Source: Mangrovibacterium diazotrophicum | GTDB taxonomy: Bacteria > Bacteroidota > Bacteroidia > Bacteroidales > Prolixibacteraceae | Direction: 5' to 3' | Length of the DNA stretch: 64,000 bases | NCBI RefSeq assembly: GCF_003610535.1 | Contig: NZ_RAPN01000001.1 | Coordinates: 744,001-808,000, forward strand | Part shown: positions 7,646 to 16,248 of the stretch, piece by piece | Layout: every line of letters begins with the position of its first letter | How positions within the stretch are numbered: the stretch's first letter is position 1 | Notes under the pieces: generated by a model | The model's input: only the letters and a program-made list of their open reading frames with translations | Databases searched by the model: none | Told to the model about the DNA's origin: nothing | Made by a program: the position numbers and the translations under genes

Positions 7646-9049
7646 CTACTTTACGCTGTCCAAAACCAACACATAGTCGTGTCCGTCGCCGGCATCTCCC
7701 GGAGGATCGAACGATTGCACACCGGTATTTTCAAATTCTCCAATTGCAGAGAACTGTCCGTTTCGTGGGTTGAACCAACTGGCAGTTACTTTGTCGCCAG
7801 CAATTTTACCCATCTGAACCGGAATATCGCGACCATTATAACTGTAAATGAATGCGTAGTCGTTGCCACGGGTTGCGATCAGGAAATCATACTTTTCGCC
7901 ATTCTCACCGGCAATCAAACTTTGATCGGGTACCCGTTCAAAATAAGGGCGCGACAGCATCAACTCTTTCACATATTTCATTTGGTTTGCACCCGGATCG
8001 TTAATCGCTTTTGTCCAATAATCTTTAGCGCCGTAAGCAGCCGCTTTGTCGCCAGGCTGGTAAAACTGCATCACGGCACTGTGGCCGTAGGTGTAGCCAA
8101 AAGCCCCTGCAAATACCGACCAATAAGCGTAGCGACGCACATCAGCATCGTTCCAGAACGGTTGCAAAGTATCGTGTAATCCCTGCGGAATTCCTTCGTA
8201 AGAAGGTTCGCCGTCGATTGTTGGGCGAACAGGAGTCAAATCCCAGTCTTCAAAAATGTACTTGTAGTTGTCCTGCGCATAGCCGCGCTCGGTGTCATCC
8301 TGATCGTAACGACGGTGACCGGACTGGATCATATTGAAATCCATCCAGGGCTCATCCAAAAACCAGTCGTTCGACTGCATCCGGCCACGCGGGTGGAAGG
8401 TAATTAGGTGATTGGGATCGTTATCTCTCAGCGCATTCCCCAAAATATTCCAGGTGGCAGTTGAGTCGCTTCCAAAAGTGTCGCCGCCATTCAACCAAAT
8501 AATATTTTTGCGGTCCTTGTAGCGGTCGGCAATCCATTTGCCGTAAACAGCAGCTTCGTCGCGCAAAACACCGCCATCTTTCACATTATTGCCCCACACC
8601 GGAACCAAGGCCATGTACAAGCCTTTTTCGGCCGCCAAATCGATGGCATAATCCATGTTGTCCCAGTAATCATATTGAATTGAATCGCTGAAGTCATTTC
8701 CTTCAGTAACATTCGGCATTGACACATTGTGATCAACCAAAGCTGAATCGCCGTAAACATTCACCGCGCCCAAGCCATGTAACACCATCACCTGGATAAC
8801 GTTGAAACCTTGCTCTTTTCTAGTTTCCAGGTAGTTTTCAGTCTCTTCGCGATTCAATTTTGTAAAGAGCAACCAGCCGGTATCGCCCAGCCAAAAGAAA
8901 GGCTCGCCATCTTCCGTTTCGAAAAAACGATGGTTAGCCGACACTTTTAATAATTCCATTCCTTTGGGTTCTTCCTTTTTTGCCGCTGGCTGACATGCCG
9001 CCAACGTCAATACCGACAAACCCGCAACGAGTAGATTTTTCATTTTCAT
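7646..9049 (-). CDS. GH140-like lipoprotein (DUF4038 apiosidase-type)
   Basis: A lipoprotein of 467 residues from the ATG at 9047-9049 (a start at 9043 is also possible). The frame extends to 9097, but that would overlap the symporter gene and lacks a signal. The lipobox LAAC lies at residues 16-19. The DUF4038-type TIM barrel shows FFWLGDTGWLLF, WLNGGDTFGS (Asp190) and TIDGEPSYEG (Glu281), matching the spacing expected for the catalytic Asp/Glu of GH140. A small C-terminal beta domain follows. GH140 enzymes release apiose from rhamnogalacturonan II, but the DUF4038 group is broad, so the substrate is inferred. The gene follows the symporter by 11 bp. Confidence 0.75.
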   Translation of the reverse strand: MKMKNLLVAGLSVLTLAACQPAAKKEEPKGMELLKVSANHRFFETEDGEPFFWLGDTGWLLFTKLNREETENYLETRKEQGFNVIQVMVLHGLGAVNVYGDSALVDHNVSMPNVTEGNDFSDSIQYDYWDNMDYAIDLAAEKGLYMALVPVWGNNVKDGGVLRDEAAVYGKWIADRYKDRKNIIWLNGGDTFGSDSTATWNILGNALRDNDPNHLITFHPRGRMQSNDWFLDEPWMDFNMIQSGHRRYDQDDTERGYAQDNYKYIFEDWDLTPVRPTIDGEPSYEGIPQGLHDTLQPFWNDADVRRYAYWSVFAGAFGYTYGHSAVMQFYQPGDKAAAYGAKDYWTKAINDPGANQMKYVKELMLSRPYFERVPDQSLIAGENGEKYDFLIATRGNDYAFIYSYNGRDIPVQMGKIAGDKVTASWFNPRNGQFSAIGEFENTGVQSFDPPGDAGDGHDYVLVLDSVK

Positions 9050-9060
9050 TTGTTTCTGTT

Positions 9061-10632
9061 TTATGCTTTGTTTAGCTGTTTTTTTCTCTGTTTCCAACCG
9101 ACCCAGGTCAGCGAAATATCGGTTGCTCCGCCTTTACAACAAAGGCTTCCAACGTAACCGACTACAATCAGCACCACATGGCTGTACACACCAATCATGT
9201 ATTTATGCTGCGTGTAATTGAAATTTCCCAAATTCAAAAGAATGGTCTTTTTGCCTTCCATTCCAATCGGTGTTGAAGTGAGCAGCGCCCATGCCGTAAA
9301 GAGAATGCTGGCTCCGATTCCCCAATACAGACCTTGCTTGTTGGCCCGTGTACTGAAAATTCCCAATAAGAACATACCCGCAATACCGCCCGAGAAAATA
9401 GCGTAAAGTGTAAAGATGATTCCAAGAACGCCCTCGCTACCGGCATTCACATAGAACAAGGCCACGCCGATTGCACCCAAACCAGCCAAAACGATGAACA
9501 AGCGTCCCATCATCAATTGCTGTTTGTCGGTACTTTTCGGGAAAATGCGTTTGTAATAGTCTTCCATCAAAATCGCCGAAAGGCAGTTCAAATCCGAGTC
9601 GAGGCTGGAAATAGCTGCTGCCATCAATGCCGACAAAATCAAGCCAACAATACCAACCGGCAGTTTTGTTAAAATGAAATAAGGGAACACAGCGTCCGCC
9701 TCAATATCGGCAGGTAACGGAGCCCCGGTAATTTTATAGTACGAAAACAATGCAGTTCCAATAAACATGAACATGGCCCAAACAGGAACACTCAGCAAAA
9801 CCCCGATCAATGAGGCTTTGATAGCTGCTTTGTCCGTCTTCGCTGTCAAATAGCGCTGTACGATTGTTTGGTCGGTTCCGTATTTCTGAATGGCGTAAAA
9901 CACACCATTTAATGCCATTACCCAAAAGGTAAGATGCACAAAATTCCAATCAAACGGGCCAAAGCCAATTCGGTCGCTTGCCATCGCCACGCGCCAAACT
10001 TCCATCGGGCCACCTTCCGGCGTAAACAACAAAATGCCAAGAGCTATCACACCTCCGATGATCAGCAAGAAACCCTGGATCACATCCAGCCAGATAACTG
10101 CTTCAATTCCGCCTAACATTGTAAGAAGAATTACTGCAGCTCCGATAATCCAAATAATCGTTACAGTATCCAATCCAATCATTTTACTCAACGCCAACGA
10201 AATCAGAAAAAACACCGTTCCCATCTTGGAAAAGTGGGTCAGGATGAAGCTTATCGACGTGTAAAAACGGGCAAATTTACCGAAACGTTTTTCAAAGTAT
10301 TCGTAGGTACTTAGCTGAATGACATGCCGAAATAGAGGCACAACAAATCCCACAATCGCAACAAGAACAATCGGCACCATCAAGCCCTGAACCAGCCGAA
10401 TCCAGTTTGAAGTATAACCTTCACCGGGATAGGCCAAAAATGTGATACTGCTGATCAGTGTTGCCAAAATCGAAATACCAATCGCCCAGGAAGGAATCGA
10501 TCCGGCAGCTTTGAAATAGTTGTTGGTATCTTTTTGACGTTTCGAGAACCAAAAGCCGACTCCCAGGGAGACGACCAAGGTCAGAAACATGATAAAGTAG
10601 TCGAGGAAATGTATGTTCGGTGTAGGATTCAT
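9061..10632 (-). CDS. Sodium:solute symporter (SSS family)
   Basis: A 523-residue inner-membrane transporter with about 13-14 hydrophobic segments. It shows SSS-family features: an N-terminal MTDYxx-like start (HFLDYFIMFLTLVV), SKRQKDTNNYFKAAGSIPSWAIGISILATLISSITFL, and GGIEAVIWLDVIQGFLLI. The family moves sugars, sialic acids and other small solutes with Na+. The gene lies between the sugar-acid kinase gene (57-bp gap) and the GH140-like gene (11 bp), so import of the acid sugar or monosaccharide used by the catabolic genes is the likely role. Some SSS members carry sialic acids, which are 2-keto-3-deoxy acids, so a similar substrate is plausible. Confidence 0.9.
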   Translation of the reverse strand: MNPTPNIHFLDYFIMFLTLVVSLGVGFWFSKRQKDTNNYFKAAGSIPSWAIGISILATLISSITFLAYPGEGYTSNWIRLVQGLMVPIVLVAIVGFVVPLFRHVIQLSTYEYFEKRFGKFARFYTSISFILTHFSKMGTVFFLISLALSKMIGLDTVTIIWIIGAAVILLTMLGGIEAVIWLDVIQGFLLIIGGVIALGILLFTPEGGPMEVWRVAMASDRIGFGPFDWNFVHLTFWVMALNGVFYAIQKYGTDQTIVQRYLTAKTDKAAIKASLIGVLLSVPVWAMFMFIGTALFSYYKITGAPLPADIEADAVFPYFILTKLPVGIVGLILSALMAAAISSLDSDLNCLSAILMEDYYKRIFPKSTDKQQLMMGRLFIVLAGLGAIGVALFYVNAGSEGVLGIIFTLYAIFSGGIAGMFLLGIFSTRANKQGLYWGIGASILFTAWALLTSTPIGMEGKKTILLNLGNFNYTQHKYMIGVYSHVVLIVVGYVGSLCCKGGATDISLTWVGWKQRKKQLNKA

Positions 10633-10689
10633 CGCGTCTAGATCTGATTAGTTTAATTGGTTGGTTTGATATTTTTTTTTTGGCTTCGT

Positions 10690-11850
10690 TTAATTTAGTT
10701 CAGGAATAATACATTCGGGCCAGAGGTAACTGCCCGGTTTGGTGACCAAGCACAAGCCCGGATAATCGTCCACCTCCATTTCAATAATACCGTAATCCAA
10801 CTCGCCAACCGGCCTCAAACTGGTTATTTTTAGCTTTTGGAAGATCTGGGCCGCTGTTGCACCACCTTCAATGTACAGCTCCTGAATTTTCGTCAACTCA
10901 AAAATTTTCTTCACCAACAGCCCGATTTCTTTTCGGATTCGGTCGGGAGAGATTGACGGTACTTTCGAACTTGTAAAGATAGTTGTAATGACGACTTTCC
11001 GTTCCTGCCCCAACCAGGATGCCACATTTTCGGCCATTTCCTGAATCGTAGACGGATCTTTATCCGAAAGTTTGAAGTAGTCTTCAGACAAGTTGATAAA
11101 CATCAAGCCTGCCATTTTCATCTTTTTGAAAAGCTCGAACGTTTTGGGGAAAGTGCTGCCAAAAATAAACAGCGAATGATGTTCCTCGCTACTGTTGAAC
11201 TCGACGTCTGCTCTTTGCGATTCGTGGTTCTTCATCAGAATTGCCTCGAAGAATCCAGCTCCTCCGCCGTAAACAGTCTGGTCGTCCAATAACTCAGCCC
11301 AGCTCGACAGATCTTTTTCCGATTCGACGTTTCCAACAATGAAACCCGCATCCGGTAGCTCCTCGCCTAAATTCAGCGAAGAAATCAATTCCGGATCAGA
11401 TCCTAAAATATCTTTTACACGGCTCGATTTCAACGGAAACTCCGGGTCGAAAGCAAAGGAAGTTTTTGCAAGTGGAGTCCCGTCGACATAGTACACGCCG
11501 TCTTTGACTAATCTTTTAAAATGCGGGTTTGCCGGGATAATCAAAACCCTTGATTTCCCTTCCGTTTTTTGCTGGCTGATCAGTTCTTCGTAGACATTTC
11601 CACGCAGAACAGAATCCAGTTTTTTATATATAAAATCCGGTTTCAGCAGCAGAAGTTTTTGAGTAATTTCTTCGATTTTGGCAACCGAATCGTCGGCGGA
11701 CATCGACCGCGTGTCAGCAGCAATAATCAATAAATCTGCATCTCCTGACCCGGTCACCTCCGTCTCGATCAAGACCTTCAATCCATATTGAAGGCCAATT
11801 CCCCCAACTTCGGCAGCTCCCGTGAAATCATCTGCAATAACTGCTATCAT
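10690..11850 (-). CDS. Four-carbon acid sugar kinase (DUF1537 family)
   Basis: A cytoplasmic kinase of 386 residues from the ATG at 11848-11850. The open frame reaches 12006, but that would overlap pdxA, and the family N-terminus MIAVIADDFTGAAEVG starts here. The DUF1537 N-terminal half holds ADDFTGA and KKLDSVLRGN; the C-terminal nucleotide-binding half holds GSTFP, IEGGATAAQ and a LVTKPGSYL segment. Known members phosphorylate D-threonate, D-erythronate or related four-carbon acids at O-4 (DtnK, DenK, OtnK). It lies 10 bp after the PdxA2-like gene, which is the usual partner, so D-threonate or D-erythronate 4-kinase is the best call. The choice between them rests on context. Confidence 0.85.
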   Translation of the reverse strand: MIAVIADDFTGAAEVGGIGLQYGLKVLIETEVTGSGDADLLIIAADTRSMSADDSVAKIEEITQKLLLLKPDFIYKKLDSVLRGNVYEELISQQKTEGKSRVLIIPANPHFKRLVKDGVYYVDGTPLAKTSFAFDPEFPLKSSRVKDILGSDPELISSLNLGEELPDAGFIVGNVESEKDLSSWAELLDDQTVYGGGAGFFEAILMKNHESQRADVEFNSSEEHHSLFIFGSTFPKTFELFKKMKMAGLMFINLSEDYFKLSDKDPSTIQEMAENVASWLGQERKVVITTIFTSSKVPSISPDRIRKEIGLLVKKIFELTKIQELYIEGGATAAQIFQKLKITSLRPVGELDYGIIEMEVDDYPGLCLVTKPGSYLWPECIIPELN

Positions 11851-11860
11851 CGTCTTTATT

Positions 11861-12886
11861 TTATTGATTTTGATAGAGCTTAATTGCGTAATCCATCGCA
11901 AACACAAGGGCATCAGGGCTGGCAATGCCTTTTCCGGCAATTTCAAACGCTGTTCCGTGATCGACAGATGTACGGATAATTGGCAATCCAAGCGTAATGT
12001 TAACACCTTTCACGCTCTTCATGGCTTGCTTTTCTTCGTCCCAAATAAAGCCAACAAGCTTGAATGGGATGTGTCCCTGGTCGTGGTACATGGCCACACA
12101 ACCATCGAAACTTCCGCCATTGGCCAAGGCGAACAAGGTATCCGGCGGATAAGGGCCGGCAACCTGGATTCCGAGGTGTTTTGCCTCGTTGATGGCCGGC
12201 AGTATTTCTTCCGTCTCTTCGCTTCCGAACAAACCTCCGTCGCCCGCATGCGGGTTCAGACCGGCAACACCGATCCGGGGATTTGCAATACCGATTCGCT
12301 TTAATGCGTCGTTTGTCAAGCGGATGACATCCAACACACGCTGTTTTTTAACCAAATCGCAGGCCTGGCGCAGCGAAACATGCGTGCTCACATGCGTCAC
12401 TTTGATTTTCTCATCGGCCAGCAACATGGTGTATTTTTCGGTTCCGGTGAAATGGGCATAAATTTCAGTGTGTCCCGAAAAATGGTGGCCAGCCAGGTTG
12501 ATCGCTTCTTTGTGAATTGGCCCGGTAACCGTGCCGTCAACATCACCATTCATCGCCAATTCAATGGCTTTGCGAACCGCTCTAAAAGCCAGATCGCCGG
12601 CCTCTGCGGTCACTTTCCCGTGTGTAATCTTACTCTTGTCGACCGGAATGTCGTAAATATCGATGGTACCAAAACTCAGTTTGGCTTCTTTTACATCTTT
12701 AATCGGGTTGATTTTCAAATCAACTCCTGTCAGCTTAATGGCTTCTTCCATTACTTCAACATTGCCCACCAAAAGCGGAAGGCATTTGTCGAAAACAGTT
12801 GGATCAGCAAAAGCTTTTGCAGCGATCTCCGGACCAATCCCTGCCGGATCGCCCATGGTTACTGCTAATATGATTTTATCTTTCAT
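11861..12886 (-). CDS. pdxA2: PdxA2-like 4-phospho-sugar-acid dehydrogenase
   Basis: A 341-residue protein of the PdxA family. It has the N-terminal MGDPAGIGPE motif, metal-ligand histidines His169 (STHV), His213 (NPHAG) and His268 (YHDQG), and the GHTEIYAHFTG loop. True PdxA works in vitamin B6 synthesis, whereas PdxA2 paralogues oxidise and decarboxylate 4-phospho-D-threonate or -erythronate to dihydroxyacetone phosphate and CO2. The adjacent DUF1537 kinase gene (10-bp gap), the lyase and the alcohol dehydrogenase argue strongly for the catabolic role. It probably acts as a homodimer with NAD+ and a divalent metal. Sequence alone does not separate PdxA from PdxA2; the call rests on neighbours. 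Confidence 0.85.
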   Translation of the reverse strand: MKDKIILAVTMGDPAGIGPEIAAKAFADPTVFDKCLPLLVGNVEVMEEAIKLTGVDLKINPIKDVKEAKLSFGTIDIYDIPVDKSKITHGKVTAEAGDLAFRAVRKAIELAMNGDVDGTVTGPIHKEAINLAGHHFSGHTEIYAHFTGTEKYTMLLADEKIKVTHVSTHVSLRQACDLVKKQRVLDVIRLTNDALKRIGIANPRIGVAGLNPHAGDGGLFGSEETEEILPAINEAKHLGIQVAGPYPPDTLFALANGGSFDGCVAMYHDQGHIPFKLVGFIWDEEKQAMKSVKGVNITLGLPIIRTSVDHGTAFEIAGKGIASPDALVFAMDYAIKLYQNQ

Positions 12887-12897
12887 CGTGTTCGTTC

Positions 12898-13812
12898 TTA
12901 AAGATTTAAATTACTCAAGAAGGCTTTCACTTCTTTTCGGTAGTCTGCCTCCACCCCATTTTCCATGCGGTAAATCGGCGGCATAACCTGTGTTCCGCAC
13001 AACCCTTGTTCGTCCATAATCACTTTCAGGGCAGCCAATGACTCGCCCAGCGTGCGTCCTTTTTGGTACAGTGCTCCCAGGTTGTTCGTTAGTTGTTGTA
13101 ATTGTTCAACCTGCTCCCAATTGCCGTTTAGCGCATTCGCATACAAATCGGCATACAATTTTGGGGTAAAGTTTCCGGTGCTCGGTACAATGCCGTCCGA
13201 ACCGTTTTTTAAAGCATAACCGGACATGGCTGCCCAACCAATCAGGTGAACAAAATCTTCGCGGTCGCGCCACAAATCCAAAGCCTGATCCAGACGTTTT
13301 TCATCGCGTTCTGAATCTTTCAATCCCACCACGTTCGGGTGATAGCTCAGCTTTTCTATAATATCGAGCGGGATAGAATAGCCGGTAGTAGCAGTAATGT
13401 TGTAAAAGATGAGCGGAGCCGGACTGGCGTCGGCCAGTTGCTCGCAAAAGCGGGCAGCCTGTGCATCGGTCAGCGGGTAGTATGAGGGCACGTTTGCCAC
13501 AACCACATCAGCTCCCATATCGGCAAAACATTTGGCCATTTCAATGGATTCGGGCAGGCAATTCGACGAGATTCCGGCATAAACAACCGCTTTGCCTTTC
13601 GCCACTTCAACGGTCGCTTCAACCAAATCTTTCTTCTGCTGAAAAGACAGAGAGCTTGCCTCGCCAGTCGTTCCTGCGATAAACGGCGCAACGTTGTAAT
13701 TTAAGAAGTTGCCCACAATCCACTTCACCGCTTCCTGGTCAACAGTCAAATCATCCTTCAGCGGCGATATCATCGGCACAATGACTCCTTTATATGGGTT
13801 GTTCTTTTTCAT
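12898..13812 (-). CDS. NAL/DHDPS-family aldolase (2-keto-3-deoxy acid lyase)
   Basis: A 304-residue class I aldolase of the N-acetylneuraminate lyase/dihydrodipicolinate synthase family. Visible features are the GTTGE pyruvate-carboxylate loop (residues 47-51), Tyr137 in FYNIT, and the Schiff-base Lys165 in VVGLKDSERD. The Arg that dihydrodipicolinate synthases carry after the YNxP motif (YNVPSRTG) is absent; the stretch here reads YNITATTGY. A lysine-biosynthesis role is therefore unlikely. Such enzymes split 2-keto-3-deoxy acids into pyruvate and an aldehyde. It is the second gene of the operon, 34 bp after the alcohol dehydrogenase gene and 11 bp before pdxA2. A substrate giving a C4 acid aldehyde (Dha) would explain the downstream C4-acid enzymes; this is inference. 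Confidence 0.85.
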   Translation of the reverse strand: MKKNNPYKGVIVPMISPLKDDLTVDQEAVKWIVGNFLNYNVAPFIAGTTGEASSLSFQQKKDLVEATVEVAKGKAVVYAGISSNCLPESIEMAKCFADMGADVVVANVPSYYPLTDAQAARFCEQLADASPAPLIFYNITATTGYSIPLDIIEKLSYHPNVVGLKDSERDEKRLDQALDLWRDREDFVHLIGWAAMSGYALKNGSDGIVPSTGNFTPKLYADLYANALNGNWEQVEQLQQLTNNLGALYQKGRTLGESLAALKVIMDEQGLCGTQVMPPIYRMENGVEADYRKEVKAFLSNLNL

Positions 13813-13846
13813 CGTTATTTAGTAGTTTCTTTTCGGTTTTTCTTAA

Positions 13847-14992
13847 TTAGTAAGCTTTTCTGTAAATCTCCAATGCGTCATCAAAACTAATTTCGCGCAC
13901 ATTATTTCGCAGCAAGCGCTGTACTTTCAGTGCTGAAGTAGCAATATCTTCCAAAGCGGCTTCCGGTATCTCCAAAGCAGAAAGCTTTAAAGGAATATTC
14001 AAATCGACAATCCAGTTTTTGATGGCCTCAATCCCTTTCGCGGCATATTCTTCATCCGAAGAGCAGGCTTCTACTCCAATCGTTTTGGCAATAATGGCAA
14101 AACGCTCAGTTGCAGCAGGAAGGTTGTATTCGAGTACATAAGGTAGCATCACGGCGTTCGACAAACCGTGTGCAATTTTGTACTTACTTCCCAGCGGATA
14201 AGCCAACGCATGCACCGCAGCCGTATTTACCGGGCCAAGGCACATTCCGCCATAAACACTTCCCAAAGCAACAGCCGCCCGGGCCTCCAAATCGTCTCCC
14301 TGATCGTAAGCTTTTTTCAGATTCTTAAAAATCAGCTGCATGCCGTCCAGCGCAAAACGATCGATAACCGGATGTGCGAAACGGTTGATAAATGCTTCGA
14401 GGCAGTGCGTAAAAGCGTCAATCCCGGTAAAAGCAGTCACTGCCGGCGGAACACCAACAGTCAGCAACGGATCAATATAAGCAGCATCAGGCATCAAAAA
14501 CGGGCTGATGACACCTTTCTTTTCATTGTCGGTTGTATCGAGGAAAATGGCATTCGGAGAAACCTCGCTACCTGTTCCGGCAGTTGTTGGCAAGCAGGCC
14601 AAATAAGTTGACCGGCCTTTCAGGTTTCCAATACCAATAATTTCGGATGTTGTTTGTGTGTTTTCCAATTGGGCAGCAATGAATTTTGCCGCGTCCAATA
14701 CGCTCCCTCCGCCAATACCGGCAACAGCGTCGGTTTTAAATTCTCGCGCTTCGGCCAGGATTCCTTCAACTTCTGCGAAACTTGGCTCAGCTGCAATCTG
14801 CTCATTCACTTGAACCAGAATACCGGCTTGTCCTAGTTGATCGAAGTAAGCCTGCAAAAGTGGGCGCACCACCGGAATGCTCAACACAAAAAGGCGTTGG
14901 TATCCTTTTTTGACAAAATCTTCAAAAAATTGCGCTAAGCTCCCGTCTCCGATAACCAATTGTGAGGGAGTATTTAATTTGATTAGCTCCAT
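13847..14992 (-). CDS. Iron-containing alcohol dehydrogenase
   Basis: A 381-residue group III (iron-type) alcohol dehydrogenase. It has the NAD-binding GIGGGSVLDAAK motif (residues about 92-103), the PTTAGTGSEVSP block, the metal-ligand region FTGIDAFTHCLEAF with a further His nearby, and VHALAYPLG...IAHGLSNAVMLP carrying two more ligand histidines. It is the first gene of the sugar-acid operon, behind a promoter region with a perfect 24-bp operator palindrome. In context it may reduce the aldehyde made by the adjacent lyase. The alternative is a lactaldehyde reductase (FucO-like) for rhamnose breakdown, but no rhamnose isomerase, kinase or aldolase is present in the window. Confidence 0.85.
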   Translation of the reverse strand: MELIKLNTPSQLVIGDGSLAQFFEDFVKKGYQRLFVLSIPVVRPLLQAYFDQLGQAGILVQVNEQIAAEPSFAEVEGILAEAREFKTDAVAGIGGGSVLDAAKFIAAQLENTQTTSEIIGIGNLKGRSTYLACLPTTAGTGSEVSPNAIFLDTTDNEKKGVISPFLMPDAAYIDPLLTVGVPPAVTAFTGIDAFTHCLEAFINRFAHPVIDRFALDGMQLIFKNLKKAYDQGDDLEARAAVALGSVYGGMCLGPVNTAAVHALAYPLGSKYKIAHGLSNAVMLPYVLEYNLPAATERFAIIAKTIGVEACSSDEEYAAKGIEAIKNWIVDLNIPLKLSALEIPEAALEDIATSALKVQRLLRNNVREISFDDALEIYRKAY

Positions 14993-15100
14993 TAATTTCT
15001 TTCTTATTTGATTCTATAATCTTCGAAGATGTGATTATTCGAACCACCGAAAGGATGTATTGAGGCATAGCACCAACATCATCTTCTAAGACAGGTCGAA

Positions 15101-15124
15101 GATAATGTAAACGTTTACATTATC
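15101..15124. promoter_or_regulatory. LacI operator: perfect 24-bp palindrome before the sugar-acid operon
   Basis: The core TGTAAACGTTTACA (15106-15119) is flanked so that GATAATGTAAAC is exactly mirrored by GTTTACATTATC, giving a full 24-bp palindrome. It lies 109 bp upstream of the alcohol dehydrogenase start. It directly abuts a near-consensus Bacteroidota -7 box on the minus strand (15125-15132, TTAATTTG, one mismatch to TAnnTTTG). A repressor bound here would block the start of transcription. Confidence 0.8.
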
Positions 15125-15173
15125 CAAATTAAAACAAAAAAATAATGCCGCTTATTTAAAGGACATTATTCAA

Positions 15174-15188
15174 TGTAAACGATTTTCA
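15174..15188. promoter_or_regulatory. LacI operator half-site
   Basis: TGTAAACGATTTTCA keeps one good half (TGTAAACG) and a poor second half. It lies between the lacI stop codon and the main operator, centred about 68 bp upstream of it, and could be an auxiliary site for loop formation. Confidence 0.4.
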
Positions 15189-15190
15189 CG

Positions 15191-16186
15191 CTAGCAGGAA
15201 TGTCGTACTTTCAATTCCGAATTCAGTGTCATGTGGATACACGGCCGTTTGGGATCTTTGATCCGCTGAATGAGCAACTCACCAGCACGCTTGCCAATTT
15301 CGTAGGCTGGTTGGCGCACGGCAGTCAACGGTGGATTCAGGGCATTGGACCAATTCATGTCATCAAAACCGAGCACGGCAATATCTTTTGGTATCTGAAG
15401 CTTTCTTCCGTTAATAACTTCCAATGCCCCTAAAGTAATCAGATTGTTACCGGTAAACAGGGCATCCGGCGGGTTCTTCATATTCAACAGCTTTTCGGTA
15501 ACCTGCATACCACTTGCATAACTTGAGTCGCCTTGAATGATCAGGTTTTCATCCAGTTCCAAACCGTGATCCTGCATGGCATTGCGATAGCCTTCCAAGC
15601 GAAGCCGACTTGAAGGAATCGTTGGCAAACCACCAATGTGGGCAATCCGTTTGTAGCCTTTTTCAATCATGAAACTCACAGCCTGGTAGGCACTTTCCAG
15701 GTTATTCACCCAAACCACGTCAACGTCCATCCCTTTCAAACCACGGTCGACACAGACTACCGGCAAACCGTTACGAACGATTTTCTTCACCCGCTGGTCA
15801 TCTTCATGAGCCGGTGCCGCAATCAAACCGTCAATCGCTTCCGATTCCAGGATCTCCAGGTACATTGCTTCTTTCTTTTCGTCCTGGCTGAAATTACACA
15901 TAATGATCACGTAATTATTTTGGTAGGCGACATCTTCGATTCCACGTAAAACATCAACATAGAACGGGTTCTGAATGTCAGGAATGAGCACACCCAGCAA
16001 ATTGCCGGCTCCGCTTTTCGAGCGCAAGCGCTTGGCTACCCGACTGGGCTGGTATTTGAGCTCCTTAATGGCTTTCAGAATTTTCATCCGGGTTTCTTCA
16101 TTCACACTTTCGCTATTATTCAGTACCCGGGAAACAGTAGCTATAGAAACACCCGCCCGCTTGGCGACTTCATTCATACTTGCCAT
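15191..16186 (-). CDS. LacI-family transcriptional regulator
   Basis: A 331-residue repressor. Residues 3-24 form the helix-turn-helix (MNEVAKRAGVSIATVSRVLN), followed by the hinge region (YQPSRVAKRLRS) that inserts a Leu into the central CG of the operator. The rest is a periplasmic-binding-protein-like effector domain (LGVLIPDIQNPFYVDVLRGIE, then GGLPTIPSSRLRLEGYRNAM and GFDDMNWSNALNPPLTAVRQP). The gene is divergent from GH105 and upstream of the sugar-acid operon, and both flanking gaps contain its likely operator sequence. Further sites precede the GH78 operon and the left-edge GH2 gene. The inducer is probably a degradation product of the target glycan. A CAAATGTA box at 16249-16256 (TACATTTG on the minus strand) fits its own -7 element and overlaps an operator, so autoregulation is likely. 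Confidence 0.92.
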   Translation of the reverse strand: MASMNEVAKRAGVSIATVSRVLNNSESVNEETRMKILKAIKELKYQPSRVAKRLRSKSGAGNLLGVLIPDIQNPFYVDVLRGIEDVAYQNNYVIIMCNFSQDEKKEAMYLEILESEAIDGLIAAPAHEDDQRVKKIVRNGLPVVCVDRGLKGMDVDVVWVNNLESAYQAVSFMIEKGYKRIAHIGGLPTIPSSRLRLEGYRNAMQDHGLELDENLIIQGDSSYASGMQVTEKLLNMKNPPDALFTGNNLITLGALEVINGRKLQIPKDIAVLGFDDMNWSNALNPPLTAVRQPAYEIGKRAGELLIQRIKDPKRPCIHMTLNSELKVRHSC

Positions 16187-16248
16187 AAGATCAATTCAAT
16201 TTGAAGTTTAAATACACTTTGATTTTCCTAATGTAGAAAAAATCTTCG

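Noticed and set aside
11851-12006. N-terminal extension of the kinase gene
   Set aside because: It overlaps pdxA2 in another frame and the family N-terminus begins at 11850.
11861-12886. Annotation as PdxA of vitamin B6 synthesis
   Set aside because: The neighbouring DUF1537 kinase and the glycan locus point to the PdxA2 catabolic paralogue.
12898-13812. Annotation as dihydrodipicolinate synthase for lysine synthesis
   Set aside because: The key Arg is absent and the operon is catabolic.
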